A stretch of DNA of 64,000 nt from the NCBI GenBank assembly GCA_963774155.1, contig CAVZDW010000003.1, forward strand, positions 124,001 through 188,000, in the 5' to 3' direction. Source of the DNA: DASSUW01 sp963774155. GTDB lineage: Bacteria > Actinomycetota > Thermoleophilia > Solirubrobacterales > Solirubrobacteraceae. Positions 1 through 9,002 of this stretch are shown piece after piece (the first letter of the stretch is position 1; each line of letters opens with the position of its first letter). The notes beneath the pieces are model-generated. The model was not told the DNA's origin, did not search any database, and saw only the letters and a program-made list of their open reading frames with translations. Both the position numbers and the translations under genes were made by a program.

Positions 1-107
1 CGGCGGCGCTCCGACGACTTCGGCGCCGCGGCAGGGTCGCCGGAAGCCTCCAGCATGGCGACGCGGGTCTCGCCGCGATCGACCGTGACCAGCACTTGCT
101 TTCTCAC
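1..107 (-). CDS. rng: Ribonuclease E/G family protein, N-terminal fragment
   Basis: Only the first 35 codons lie in the window; the gene runs off the left edge. The start is a GTG whose complement is at 105-107, preceded by a GAGGAA ribosome binding site. The visible protein begins MRKQVLVTVDRGETRVAMLE, which resembles the extreme N terminus of RNase E/G enzymes just before the S1 domain. These are Mg-dependent endoribonucleases for rRNA maturation and mRNA decay. It starts 9 bases after the rodA stop, so it is probably the last part of the same operon; an RNase G-like gene after the rod-shape genes is a known arrangement. The identification rests on 35 residues and context only. Confidence 0.65.
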   Translation of the reverse strand, partial: MRKQVLVTVDRGETRVAMLEASGDPAAAPKSSERR

Positions 108-116
108 AGAAATTCC

Positions 117-1313
117 TCATTGGAAGACGGATGCCCTCCCCTTCAGCTCCGCCGTCTCGCGCGCCTGCGCGTGGACCGAGTGGAGCAAGCCGAGGGCCAA
201 AAATGTCGAGAGCATCGACGATCCGCCGAAGCTCAGGAGTGGGGCCGTGACGCCGGTGATGGGCATGATCCCCACATTCATCCCGATATTCACGAAGAGC
301 TGGAAGAGCAGCATCACGGTGATGCCGCCGGCGAGCAGCGCGCCATACAGGTTCTTCGCGACGGTCAGGATATGCAAACCTCGCCATATAAGTAGCGCGT
401 ACAGCGAGAGGATGAGTGCGCAACCGGCGAAACCGAAGGTCTCGCCGACCACGGCGAAGATGAAGTCGGTGTGGTGCTCGGGCAGGAAGTTGAGCGACGT
501 CTGGGTCGCATCCGCCACTCCGCGGCCGGTCTTCTCGCCCGAGCCCATGGCGATCAGCGCCTGGTGCTGCTGGTACCCGGCCTCGCCGGGATCGGCCGAC
601 GGATGCAGGAACGAGGTCAGGCGGTCGACCTGGTACGGCTTGAGCACCTCGACCCCCGCCATCGGCGCGATCAGCACCACGCCGGTCACCGCGATCACGA
701 ACAGCGTCGCCAGCGCGGCGAAGTGCCTCCACGGCGCCCCGGCGACGAAGAGCAGCGCGAGCGTGCCCGCCACGTAGACGAGCGCCGAGCCGAGGTCCGG
801 CTCGAGCATCACGAGCATGGTCGGGATCAGGCCGAGCAGCATGATCCGCGCCGTCGTGTCCCGCCCCATGCGGCGCATGCGGTCGACCAGGAAGCCGGAG
901 AGCGCCACCACCAGCAGCACCTTGCCGAGCTCGGACGGCTGGAAGTTGAAGAACGGCAGCTCGATCCAGGCGCGCGTGCCGCGGGTGCTCGTCCCCAGCG
1001 CGAGGACGAGCAGGATGATGCCCAGCAGCACGCCGTAGACCGGGTAGCGCAGCTCGCGCAGCCGCGAGTAGTCGATCCGCGACACCGCGTACATGAGGAC
1101 CAGTCCGACGCCCACGTACGCCAGCTGGCGGTAGACGTAGTAGCGCGGCTCCCCGAGGACGTCGTTCTGCGTCGCCCCGTTCAGCGCGATCACCGATGCT
1201 GCAGCCAGCCCCAGCGTGGCGAGCAGGAGCAGCGGGTCCAGCCGCAGATGCCACTCGCGCGGGACGAGCGGGGGCGGCGGGTTTGATGCGGGCTGGATCG
1301 GGTGGGAGCTCAA
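117..1313 (-). CDS. rodA: Rod-shape peptidoglycan polymerase RodA (SEDS family)
   Basis: A polytopic membrane glycosyltransferase that polymerises lipid II during cell elongation, acting with the transpeptidase encoded just upstream. SEDS hallmarks are visible: a central RGTRAWIELP stretch followed by FQPSELGK, a large extracytoplasmic loop with YQQHQALIAMGSG, the FLPEHHTDFIFAVVGE block and the C-terminal MNVGIMPITGVTAPLLSFGG signature. About ten hydrophobic segments are present. I place the start at a TTG (1311-1313) overlapping the mrdA stop as TTGA, giving about 398 residues. An ATG at 1364 would add 17 residues and overlap mrdA by 55 bases, encoding an arginine-rich stretch that looks like out-of-frame sequence. 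It is the last cell-shape gene before the RNase gene. Confidence 0.93.
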   Translation of the reverse strand: MSSHPIQPASNPPPPLVPREWHLRLDPLLLLATLGLAAASVIALNGATQNDVLGEPRYYVYRQLAYVGVGLVLMYAVSRIDYSRLRELRYPVYGVLLGIILLVLALGTSTRGTRAWIELPFFNFQPSELGKVLLVVALSGFLVDRMRRMGRDTTARIMLLGLIPTMLVMLEPDLGSALVYVAGTLALLFVAGAPWRHFAALATLFVIAVTGVVLIAPMAGVEVLKPYQVDRLTSFLHPSADPGEAGYQQHQALIAMGSGEKTGRGVADATQTSLNFLPEHHTDFIFAVVGETFGFAGCALILSLYALLIWRGLHILTVAKNLYGALLAGGITVMLLFQLFVNIGMNVGIMPITGVTAPLLSFGGSSMLSTFLALGLLHSVHAQARETAELKGRASVFQ

Positions 1314-3478
1314 TTCGACTGGTCCGAGCCTTCTTTGAACTCGTCGTCGCTCAAATCGAACCACTCATTGAGGATGAGGCGCGCCGCGGGTGCCGCAGTT
1401 TCGGCGCCGAAGCCGCCTCGCTCGATGGTGGTCACGACGACGATCGGCTTCGTCGGGTGGTCGACGTAGCACGCGTACCACGACTGGTCGGGGTTGGGCT
1501 GGCGCTCCGCCGTGCCGGTCTTACCGTAGAGCACGTCGCGGTACGGGAAGTCTGAGAACACGTCGCTCGACGTACCGCCGTCGGCCGTGGCGGCGCCGTG
1601 CAGGCCGGCCATGATGGCGTCGCGGTTGGTTCCGTCGAAGGAGACGCGGCGGCGCGTCGGCGTGCGGATCTCCTCGAGCATCACGCCGTTGCCGTCCTCG
1701 ACGCGCAGGCCGAGGTGCGGCCGGACGACCTTGCCCGACTCGATGATCGTGGAGTACGCGGTCGCGAGCTGGAGCGGCGTCGCCTGGAGGTCGCCCTGGC
1801 CGACCGCGAGGTTCACGTTGTCGCCCGCGGTCCACTCGCGCTCGATGCCGCCGCAGGTGAACAGCGCCTCGGTCGTACCGGGCGTGACCTTGGCCTTCTT
1901 GGCGCAGCGCAGGTACTCCTTGTAGCCCTGGTTGCGCCAGTCGGAGTCGGGTACGAGGCCACCGAACTCGCCGGGGATGTCGATCCCGGTGCGGCGGCCG
2001 ATGCCGAGCCGGCGCGCCCACTCCTGCAGAACCGGCCCGCGGCTGTTCATCTCCGCGCCGAGTTGGTAGAAGAAGACGTCGGACGAGACGGTGAGCGCGC
2101 CCGGCAGCTGCAGCGTGCCGAACACCGCGTCGCGGGCATTCTTGAAGACCCGATCGCCCAGCTCGAACTCGCCGTCGTCCACGATGGGCGTCGTCGGAGT
2201 GATGATGCCCTCCTCGAGCGCCGCCATCGCGGTGACCGGCTTGAAGGTCGAGCCCGTCGGATACGTCGCCGCGATCGCGCGGTTGAACAGCGGCGCGCCG
2301 AGCGCCTCGCTGGAGAGCTGGTTGTAGCGGCTCTGGGAGATCGGCTTGGCGAACTCGTTGGCGTCGAAGCTCGGGTAGGAGCCGAGCGCGAGGACCTCGC
2401 CGTTGCGCGGGTCCATGGCCACGAAGGCGCCGGCCTTGGCGCCGTTCTCGGCGGCGGCCGCGACCGCGCGCTGGAGCGCGTCGTTGGCTGCTCGCTGGAG
2501 CTTGAGGTCGAGCGTCAGCCGCAGGCGCTTGCCCTGGCGCGGCTCGCGCCGCGTCATGCGGCGGCGGTCGTCGCGGCTGCCCAGCGCGTTGATCACGACG
2601 CGCGTGAAGCCGTCGGTGCCGCGCAGGTACTCGTCGTAGCTCTCCTCGATGCCGTCGGCCCCGATCCGCGTGCCCGGCTCGACGCCCCGGTAGCGGTCCT
2701 GCTTGAGCTCGTTCGGCGAGATCTCGCGCGTGGTCCCGAACAGCTGGGCCGCGAGCTCCTTGTGCGGATAGGAGCGCAGGTACTGCTTCTCGACCTCGAC
2801 GCCCGGGAACTCCTCCTTGCGCTCGCGGATGTAGTTGAACGCGTTGCGCGGGACCGCCGCGCGGATCGTGACGTTCGAATACGGCAGCTCGGCGACGCCC
2901 TCGATCACGCGCTCGTGGATGAGCTTGGGCCGCACGTCGATGACGCGCCCGAGCCGGCGATAGAGGCGGCGCAGATCGAGCTCCTCGATCGGCACCGACG
3001 GAATCGCGACCGGCTCGGCCTGGCGGGCGGCGCGCTCCAGCTGCCGGCGGTCGCGGCGCTGCGCCCGGGTCGCGCGCCCGCGCTCGGCGATGTCGCGCTC
3101 GAGCGAGCGCAGCCGGCTCGCGGCGGCCAGGCGGGCGGTCTCGGCCACGCCGCGCTCCTTGCGGAACGCGTCGGCCTGCTCGAGCACCGACTCGGGCAGC
3201 GTGCTGGGGACGATCTGCACGACGGGTGCGACCCGCGTCTTGACCAGCACGGTGCCGTTGCGGTCCACGATGTCGCCGCGCGGGGCCTCGATCCGCACCT
3301 TGCGGACGCGGTTGTCGCGCGCCTGCGAGACGTAGTCGTCGCCCGACAGCACCTGCAGGAACCAGAGGCGGAAGAAGACGATCGCGAACAGCACGAAGGC
3401 GAGGCCGCCGAGAATGGCGACGCGCACCGCGAGCTGCGGTGTGATCGGCGGCCGGCGCTCCTCGACGGGCTTAGGCAC
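1310..3478 (-). CDS. mrdA: Penicillin-binding protein 2, elongation transpeptidase
   Basis: A class B PBP of 722 residues that cross-links peptidoglycan in the elongasome with RodA. There is one N-terminal membrane helix (about 18-40), then the dimerisation domain with RGDIVDRNG near 67-75. The transpeptidase domain has all three active-site motifs: STFK with the catalytic Ser at 410, SSD at 465-467 in the PBP2-typical SSDVFFYQLG block, and KTG at 653-655. Residues about 100-160 form an Arg/Glu-rich, probably coiled-coil insertion in the pedestal region. The ATG start overlaps the mreD stop by 8 bases, indicating translational coupling. PBP2 is preferred over PBP3 because of the mreBCD/rodA context and the SxD motif. 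Confidence 0.95.
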   Translation of the reverse strand: MPKPVEERRPPITPQLAVRVAILGGLAFVLFAIVFFRLWFLQVLSGDDYVSQARDNRVRKVRIEAPRGDIVDRNGTVLVKTRVAPVVQIVPSTLPESVLEQADAFRKERGVAETARLAAASRLRSLERDIAERGRATRAQRRDRRQLERAARQAEPVAIPSVPIEELDLRRLYRRLGRVIDVRPKLIHERVIEGVAELPYSNVTIRAAVPRNAFNYIRERKEEFPGVEVEKQYLRSYPHKELAAQLFGTTREISPNELKQDRYRGVEPGTRIGADGIEESYDEYLRGTDGFTRVVINALGSRDDRRRMTRREPRQGKRLRLTLDLKLQRAANDALQRAVAAAAENGAKAGAFVAMDPRNGEVLALGSYPSFDANEFAKPISQSRYNQLSSEALGAPLFNRAIAATYPTGSTFKPVTAMAALEEGIITPTTPIVDDGEFELGDRVFKNARDAVFGTLQLPGALTVSSDVFFYQLGAEMNSRGPVLQEWARRLGIGRRTGIDIPGEFGGLVPDSDWRNQGYKEYLRCAKKAKVTPGTTEALFTCGGIEREWTAGDNVNLAVGQGDLQATPLQLATAYSTIIESGKVVRPHLGLRVEDGNGVMLEEIRTPTRRRVSFDGTNRDAIMAGLHGAATADGGTSSDVFSDFPYRDVLYGKTGTAERQPNPDQSWYACYVDHPTKPIVVVTTIERGGFGAETAAPAARLILNEWFDLSDDEFKEGSDQSN

Positions 3479-4037
3479 GCGAGAGCGGGCTGAGGCCGCC
3501 GGTCGTGTACGCGCGCCGGCGGCGGCGGCGCGGGTCGTCGGGCAGGTACGGGAGCAGCACGCGGCGGCAGATCGCGTAGACGGGCAGCGCGAGCAGCGTG
3601 TTGAGCACGATCGTCATGAGGATCTGGCGCAGCAGCTGGAACGAGAGCGGCGCCTCGACGCCGAGCAGGAACTGCAGCAGCGAGAAGCCGATCGCGCTGA
3701 TCGCCGTGGCGGCGGCGCAGATGACCACCGGCGCCAGCGTGTGGGCCGGGTCGCGCAGCTCGCGCACGCGGCCGGCGCCGTAGCCGACGGCCGTGAAGAC
3801 GAGCGAGTTGACGCCGAGCGTCTGCAGCAGCACGGTGTCGACGAAGAGGCCGAGGCAGAAGCCGAAGACCGCGCCGGTCAGCGAGCCGCAGAGGAAGCCG
3901 ACCGAGGCCACGAGCAGCGGCGAGAGGTCGGCGGGGACACCGAAGATCGAGAGCTGCGAGACCGTGGTCAGCTGGACGATGCCGCCGAGAAGGCCGAGCG
4001 CGGCGAGGCGGCCGACGGCCTGTGGTGACACGGTCAC
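3471..4037 (-). CDS. mreD: Rod shape-determining protein MreD
   Basis: A small polytopic membrane protein (188 residues, five or six hydrophobic segments) of the elongasome. MreD sequences diverge strongly, so the call rests on size, topology, the segment LLVASVGFLCGSLTGAVFG followed by a VDTVLLQTLG stretch, and its position between mreC and mrdA. It overlaps mreC by 4 bases upstream and mrdA by 8 bases downstream. The C terminus is an arginine cluster (DDPRRRRRRAYTTG), probably cytoplasmic. No catalytic function is expected; it helps MreC recruit PBP2 and RodA. Confidence 0.9.
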   Translation of the reverse strand: MTVSPQAVGRLAALGLLGGIVQLTTVSQLSIFGVPADLSPLLVASVGFLCGSLTGAVFGFCLGLFVDTVLLQTLGVNSLVFTAVGYGAGRVRELRDPAHTLAPVVICAAATAISAIGFSLLQFLLGVEAPLSFQLLRQILMTIVLNTLLALPVYAICRRVLLPYLPDDPRRRRRRAYTTGGLSPLSRA

Positions 4038-4921
4038 GGCGTCTGCGCCCTCAGGTCGGCCTCGGGCTGGGTGAGGACCTCGACGATGTCGAGCCGGCGC
4101 AGGTTGGCCGCCGGCTGCACGTGGATCACGCGGTCGAGCTCCCCCTCGCCGGTCTCGACCCGCCTGACCGTGCCGATCGGGATGCCGCGCGGGTAGAGCG
4201 AGCTGAGATCCGTCACGCGGGCCGAGGTGCTGGTGCCCGCCGTGATGATGCGGTCGCCGCGCCTGACCTCCTTGGCGTTCGGGACGAGCTCGAAGCGCAG
4301 GTCACCGGCCGAGCCGACGGCGGGACTGACGCTGCCCGGCTCGCCGCTCTCGAGCGAGCGGGCCGAGACGCCGAACTCCGGGTCGGTGAGCAGCATCACG
4401 ACGGCGTTGCCGTCGGACACCTCCTTCACCTTGCCGACGAGGCCCTCGCTGTTCACGACCGGCTGGTTGACCCGGACGCCGTCGCTCGTGCCCTTGTTGA
4501 TCTGGAAGGTCTGGTACCAGGAGCTGGGCGAGCGGGCGATGACGCGCGCGGTGACGGGCGTGTAGTCGTCGAGCCCGCCGGCCGTGTTGATCTCGTTGAG
4601 GCCCTTGAGCTGCTCGAGGTCGTTCTTCTCGACCGTGACCTCGGCGAGCTTGCGCTCGAGCGCGTCGCGCTCGGCCTTGAGCTGGTCGCGCTCGTCCTTG
4701 GCGTCGAGCGTGTCGCCGAACCAGCCGAAGAGGTCGCGGAACGGCTTGAGCGCGCGGTTGGCGCCCTCCTGGATCGGGGCCAGCACCTCCATGGTGGTGC
4801 GCTGGACCGCGTGCAGGGTGCCGTTGGAGCCCTCGCCGAAGTACGCCGTCAGCAGGAAGAGCGACAGCGCGACTAACGCGGCGAGCACCGCTCGACGTCG
4901 TCGAACGGCTTTGTCATGCAT
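4034..4921 (-). CDS. mreC: Rod shape-determining protein MreC
   Basis: A 295-residue bitopic protein. It has a basic N terminus (KAVRRRRAVLAAL), one membrane helix at about 10-26, a coiled coil around residues 68-110 (ERDQLKAERDALERKLAEV), then the beta-rich periplasmic/extracytoplasmic MreC domain with VIARSPSSWYQTFQINKG and GLVGKVKEV, as in the family. It dimerises and activates PBP2/RodA. It lies 9 bases after mreB and overlaps mreD by 4 bases. Length is typical for the family. Confidence 0.93.
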   Translation of the reverse strand: MHDKAVRRRRAVLAALVALSLFLLTAYFGEGSNGTLHAVQRTTMEVLAPIQEGANRALKPFRDLFGWFGDTLDAKDERDQLKAERDALERKLAEVTVEKNDLEQLKGLNEINTAGGLDDYTPVTARVIARSPSSWYQTFQINKGTSDGVRVNQPVVNSEGLVGKVKEVSDGNAVVMLLTDPEFGVSARSLESGEPGSVSPAVGSAGDLRFELVPNAKEVRRGDRIITAGTSTSARVTDLSSLYPRGIPIGTVRRVETGEGELDRVIHVQPAANLRRLDIVEVLTQPEADLRAQTP

Positions 4922-4930
4922 GGTGGAGCG

Positions 4931-5983
<1,053 letters not shown>

Positions 5984-6622
5984 TCAGGAGGGAGCGCACG
6001 CAGGTGTGGACCGAGCCCGCGCCGGGCGGTGAGTGTATCGAAGGGTTCGGCAGCTCAAACCGCGTGTAATCAAGGCGCTCGCGCGAGCTTGCGAGTAAGC
6101 CGCCAGGAGAAACGTTTTCAGGCGCTCCAGCGGCAGGCCGACGACGTTGAGGTAATCGCCGTCGATCCGCTCGACCATGAACGACCCGCCCTCCTCCTGG
6201 ATGGCGTAGCCGCCGGCCCGTCCCACCCACTCGCCGGTGGCCACGTAGGAGGCGATCTCGTCGGCGCTGCGGCGGCGGAAGGTCACGCGCGTGATCTCGA
6301 CGGCGCTGGCCACGATCTCGCCGCCGGCGGCCAGCGCGATCCCGCCCACCACCTCGTGCGTGCGGCCGTTGAGGCGACCGAGGTACTCGGCCGCCTGCGC
6401 GGCGTCGCGCGGCTTGCCGAGGATGGCGCCGTCGAGCGCCACCACGGTGTCGGCGCCCAGCACGAGGTCGCCGGGGACCGCCAGCGCCTTGCGGCGGGCG
6501 TTGCCCTCCGCCACCGCCGCGGGATCGCCCTCCGTGTCCTCGTCGATGTCGGCCGGCACCGCCTCGAAGGGGATGCCGGCCTGCTCGAGGATGGCCCGCC
6601 GCTGCGGCGAGGCCGAGGCCAG
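5984..6622 (-). CDS. maf: Maf-family nucleotide pyrophosphatase, CTG start and extended C terminus
   Basis: Maf proteins are house-cleaning nucleoside triphosphate pyrophosphatases. The signature near the N terminus (LVLASASPQRRAILEQAG), then GADTVVALDG, GKPRDAAQAAEYL and YLNVVGLPLERL are all visible. The essential SASPQRR motif lies upstream of the first GTG (6557-6559). No ATG, GTG or TTG precedes it in this frame, so I infer a CTG start at 6620-6622, 2 bases after the ndk TAG, implying coupling to ndk. The usual end (LPLERLKTFLL) is followed by about 37 extra residues, of which AAYSQARASALIT come from a palindromic repeat. The frame then runs through the mreB leader and stops exactly at the mreB ATG. 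The tail is probably non-functional. Confidence 0.85.
   Translation of the reverse strand: MASASPQRRAILEQAGIPFEAVPADIDEDTEGDPAAVAEGNARRKALAVPGDLVLGADTVVALDGAILGKPRDAAQAAEYLGRLNGRTHEVVGGIALAAGGEIVASAVEITRVTFRRRSADEIASYVATGEWVGRAGGYAIQEEGGSFMVERIDGDYLNVVGLPLERLKTFLLAAYSQARASALITRGLSCRTLRYTHRPARARSTPACAPS
6032..6058 (-). promoter_or_regulatory. Possible promoter for mreB-mreC-mreD-mrdA-rodA
   Basis: Read on the minus strand there is TTGAGC (complement 6053-6058), a 15-base spacer and TACACT (complement 6032-6037), about 50 bases upstream of mreB. It lies inside the anomalous C-terminal extension of maf, as expected if this stretch was originally an intergenic leader. The spacer is short of the ideal 17, so this is a candidate only. 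Confidence 0.35.
6066..6103 (+). repeat. GTAATCAA palindromic repeat, copy 1 (translated in maf)
   Basis: A 38-base element beginning GTAATCAAGGCGCTCGCGCG and ending GAGTAAGCCGC, with the internal palindrome GCTCGCGCGAGC. The same sequence occurs inverted at 21667-21720, identical except for a 6-base TGCGAG duplication and one more terminal arm there. Here it is read in frame by maf and encodes part of the C-terminal extension. Confidence 0.85.
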
Positions 6623-6624
6623 GA

Positions 6625-7029
6625 CTAGAGGTTCGGGAAGAACAGCGCGGCCTCGCGCTTGCCCGACTCGACCGAGTCGGACCCGTGGACCATGTTCTGG
6701 CCGACCGCGATGGCGAAGTCGCCGCGGATCGAGCCGGGCGACGCCTCGATCGGGTTCGTGGCGCCGATCACCTGGCGCGCGGCGGCGATCGCCTGCTCGC
6801 CCTCGAGCACCATCGCGACCAGCGGGCCGGAGGTGATGAACTCGACGAGCTCGCCGAAGAACGGCTTGCCGTCGTGCTCGGCGTAGTGCTCCTTCGCGGT
6901 GTCCTCGGTCAGCGTCATGTGCTGCAGGGCCACGATCTTGAGGCCCTTGCGCTCGAAGCGGGCGATGATCTCGCCGGTGAGTCCCCGCGCGAAGGCGTCG
7001 GGCTTGACCAGGATCAACGTCCTGTCCAC
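6625..7029 (-). CDS. ndk: Nucleoside diphosphate kinase
   Basis: A 134-residue enzyme transferring the gamma phosphate between NTPs and NDPs through a phosphohistidine. It starts MDRTLILVKPDAFARGL (the family's N-terminal KPD motif). It contains the NMVHGSDSVESGKREAALFF block carrying the active-site His and the HGSDS signature. Length is typical (130-150). It follows the zinc-ribbon gene by 16 bases, and its stop overlaps the inferred CTG start region of maf. Confidence 0.97.
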   Translation of the reverse strand: MDRTLILVKPDAFARGLTGEIIARFERKGLKIVALQHMTLTEDTAKEHYAEHDGKPFFGELVEFITSGPLVAMVLEGEQAIAAARQVIGATNPIEASPGSIRGDFAIAVGQNMVHGSDSVESGKREAALFFPNL

Positions 7030-7045
7030 GGATGGTCCTTTCGGT

Positions 7046-7627
7046 TTAACGTCGCTCGCGAGAGCGTTCAGGTTCGCGTTCGGCGTCCGTGCGTTCCACC
7101 GCGATCTCGGCGGAGACCGTCGGCTGGTCGGTCGTCGCCGACCGGCCTCGCCTCCGGCGCGTCGCCTGCGGCGGAGGCGGCGTCTCCATCTCCGCCTCGC
7201 AGAACGGGCACAGCTTCCATGCCGGGTCGACCGGCTTGCCGCAGGAGTAACAGCGCTCCTTCAGCTTGCGCATGCAGCTCGGGCAGCGCAGGTAGTCGGC
7301 CTTGATCTCGTAGTCGCAGTGCGGGCAGAGCTGGTAGTCGAGCTGGGCGAGGCGGGCCTCGGCCGCCGTCATCTCCAGCTCGCGCAGCCGCACGTCGTCC
7401 ACGAACTCCGGCGGGCGCACGATCAGATAGACGATCGTGCCCACGAACGGGAACAGCGAGGCGACGGTCGCGCACGCGACGAGCATGGGGTCGTCGATCC
7501 GGCGACGGGCGTCCGCGTAGGTCCAGAAGATCAGCGCGAACCAGACCGTCACGAGCACGACGAGCAGCACGTTGACCGCCGTGTTGAGGCTGTCGTTCGT
7601 GATCCCGAAGATGCCGAAGAGGGGCAT
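7046..7627 (-). CDS. Membrane-anchored zinc-ribbon protein
   Basis: A 193-residue protein of unknown function. Two hydrophobic segments (about 14-37 and 48-70, the second with SLFPFVGTIVYLIVRPPE) precede a zinc-ribbon region with paired cysteines CPHC, CPSC, CYSC and CPFC at about 98-135. These should form two treble-cleft or rubredoxin-like zinc sites in the cytoplasm. The C terminus is a disordered Arg/Glu-rich tail ending EREPERSRERR, coded by a palindrome-like stretch (TAACGTCGC plus CGCTCGCGAGAGCG). I chose the ATG at 7625-7627; longer readings upstream run into the small membrane gene in another frame. It lies between the small membrane gene and ndk. The topology resembles zinc-ribbon/phospholipase D-N domain proteins, but I do not recognise a specific family. 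Confidence 0.82.
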   Translation of the reverse strand: MPLFGIFGITNDSLNTAVNVLLVVLVTVWFALIFWTYADARRRIDDPMLVACATVASLFPFVGTIVYLIVRPPEFVDDVRLRELEMTAAEARLAQLDYQLCPHCDYEIKADYLRCPSCMRKLKERCYSCGKPVDPAWKLCPFCEAEMETPPPPQATRRRRGRSATTDQPTVSAEIAVERTDAEREPERSRERR

Positions 7628-7653
7628 GTCTGCTCGAATCGTAGTGGGAGGGG

Positions 7654-7770
7654 TTACAGGAACGCGCGACCGAGCGCGAAGCCGATGGCGAAGAAGATGA
7701 GGATGACGAGCGCCACGACGACCGCCACGACGGCCACCATCGCGAGCAGGCTCGGCCCTCGATCGTTCAC
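7654..7770 (-). CDS. 38-residue single-helix membrane peptide
   Basis: GTG start (7768-7770) overlapping the folC TGA as GTGA, and a TAA stop at 7654-7656. The product is MNDRGPSLLAMVAVVAVVVA followed by LVILIFFAIGFALGRAFL, a single strongly hydrophobic helix with a charged N terminus, consistent with a bitopic membrane micropeptide. The 4-base overlap with folC and the 26-base gap to the next gene match the operon's packing and argue that it is real. Function unknown; partnering the adjacent membrane zinc-ribbon protein is inference from position. Confidence 0.7.
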   Translation of the reverse strand: MNDRGPSLLAMVAVVAVVVALVILIFFAIGFALGRAFL

Positions 7771-9002
7771 AGCGCCGAGGCCCTCCGCCGCCCCGGCTCA
7801 CCCAGCAGGTCGGCCACGAGGTAGATCGACCCGGTGGCCAGCACCGCGCCGTCAGGACCGGCCAGCTCCTGCGCCCGGGCCACCGCCGCCCGCGGGTCGG
7901 GGACGATCTCGGCCGCCGGCCCGCCGAGCTGCTCGGCCAGCGAGGCCAGCGTGGCCGGCGAGAGCGCTCGCGGGTTGCGGGAGCTGGTGAACACGGCTCC
8001 CGCCGTCTTCCCCAGCAGCGCGCGAAGCATTCCCGCGGCGTCCTTGTCATCGAGGATCGATACGACGGCGATGAGCGACTTCCCCCCGGTCGCCGCCTCG
8101 AGCCCGGCGGCGAGCGCGGCCATGCCCGACGGGTTGTGGGCGCCGTCGTAGATCGTCAGCGGCCGCTCCGTCACCACCTGCATCCGCCCGGGCACCTGCA
8201 CGAGAGCCGCGACTTCGGCCACCCGCAGCGGGTCGAGCTCACCCAGCTGCGCCCGGGCGGCGGCGACGGCAACCGAGAAGTTGGCGCGCTGGTACCCGGC
8301 CGGGCCACCCTCGACGTCGGGCGCGGGGACGACCCGCGCCCCCGTCGCCTGGGCCAGATCTTGCACCTCGGGATCGATCGGACCGGTGATCAGGGTGGCG
8401 GGCGGGTGGGACGGTCTCACGACGGCGAGCTTCTCACGCGCGATGTCCGGCACCGTCGGCCCGAGCCAGCGGGTGTGCTCGAGCCCGACGTTGGTGAGCA
8501 CGACGATCGGCGCCCCGAGGACGTTGGTGGCGTCGTGGCGGCCGCCGAGGCCGGCCTCGACCACGGCCACCTCCACCCCGCGGCGCGCGAACTCGGCGAA
8601 GGCGGCGGCGGTCAGCAGCTCGAACTGCGTCACGCGGTCGTCGTCGTCCTCGAGCGTGCGGTCGACCTTGGCGGCGGCCGCGGCCACGCGCTGGATGGCG
8701 GCGCCGAACGCGTCGGGCTCGACGTCCTCGTCGCCGATGCGGATCCGCTCGGCGAACGTGCTCAGGTGCGGCGAGAGGTACGAGCCCGTGCGCACGCCGT
8801 GGGCCTCGAGCAGCGCGGCCGTCATGCGCACGGTCGAGGACTTGCCGTTCGTCCCCACCACGTGGATCGCGGTGAACCGCTCCTGCGGGCTGCCGAGCGC
8901 GGTCAGCAGCCGCCGCATGCGCTCCAGGCCGAAGCGCATGCCGAACAGCTCCAGCGAGAGCAGGTGGGCCTCGGCGTCCTCGAGGCGCCACGCCGCCGTC
9001 AT
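7767..9002 (-). CDS. folC: Folylpolyglutamate synthase / dihydrofolate synthase
   Basis: A 411-residue Mur-ligase-fold enzyme that adds glutamate to folates (and possibly dihydropteroate). The ATP P-loop reads HVVGTNGKSSTVRM. The Mur-type central motifs VVEAGLGGRHDATN and LTNVGLEHT and the C-terminal YDGAHNPSGM are all present. The ATG start overlaps the valS TGA as ATGA, and the stop overlaps the downstream micropeptide start. The valS-folC order is widespread in bacteria. Confidence 0.95.
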   Translation of the reverse strand: MTAAWRLEDAEAHLLSLELFGMRFGLERMRRLLTALGSPQERFTAIHVVGTNGKSSTVRMTAALLEAHGVRTGSYLSPHLSTFAERIRIGDEDVEPDAFGAAIQRVAAAAAKVDRTLEDDDDRVTQFELLTAAAFAEFARRGVEVAVVEAGLGGRHDATNVLGAPIVVLTNVGLEHTRWLGPTVPDIAREKLAVVRPSHPPATLITGPIDPEVQDLAQATGARVVPAPDVEGGPAGYQRANFSVAVAAARAQLGELDPLRVAEVAALVQVPGRMQVVTERPLTIYDGAHNPSGMAALAAGLEAATGGKSLIAVVSILDDKDAAGMLRALLGKTAGAVFTSSRNPRALSPATLASLAEQLGGPAAEIVPDPRAAVARAQELAGPDGAVLATGSIYLVADLLGEPGRRRASAL

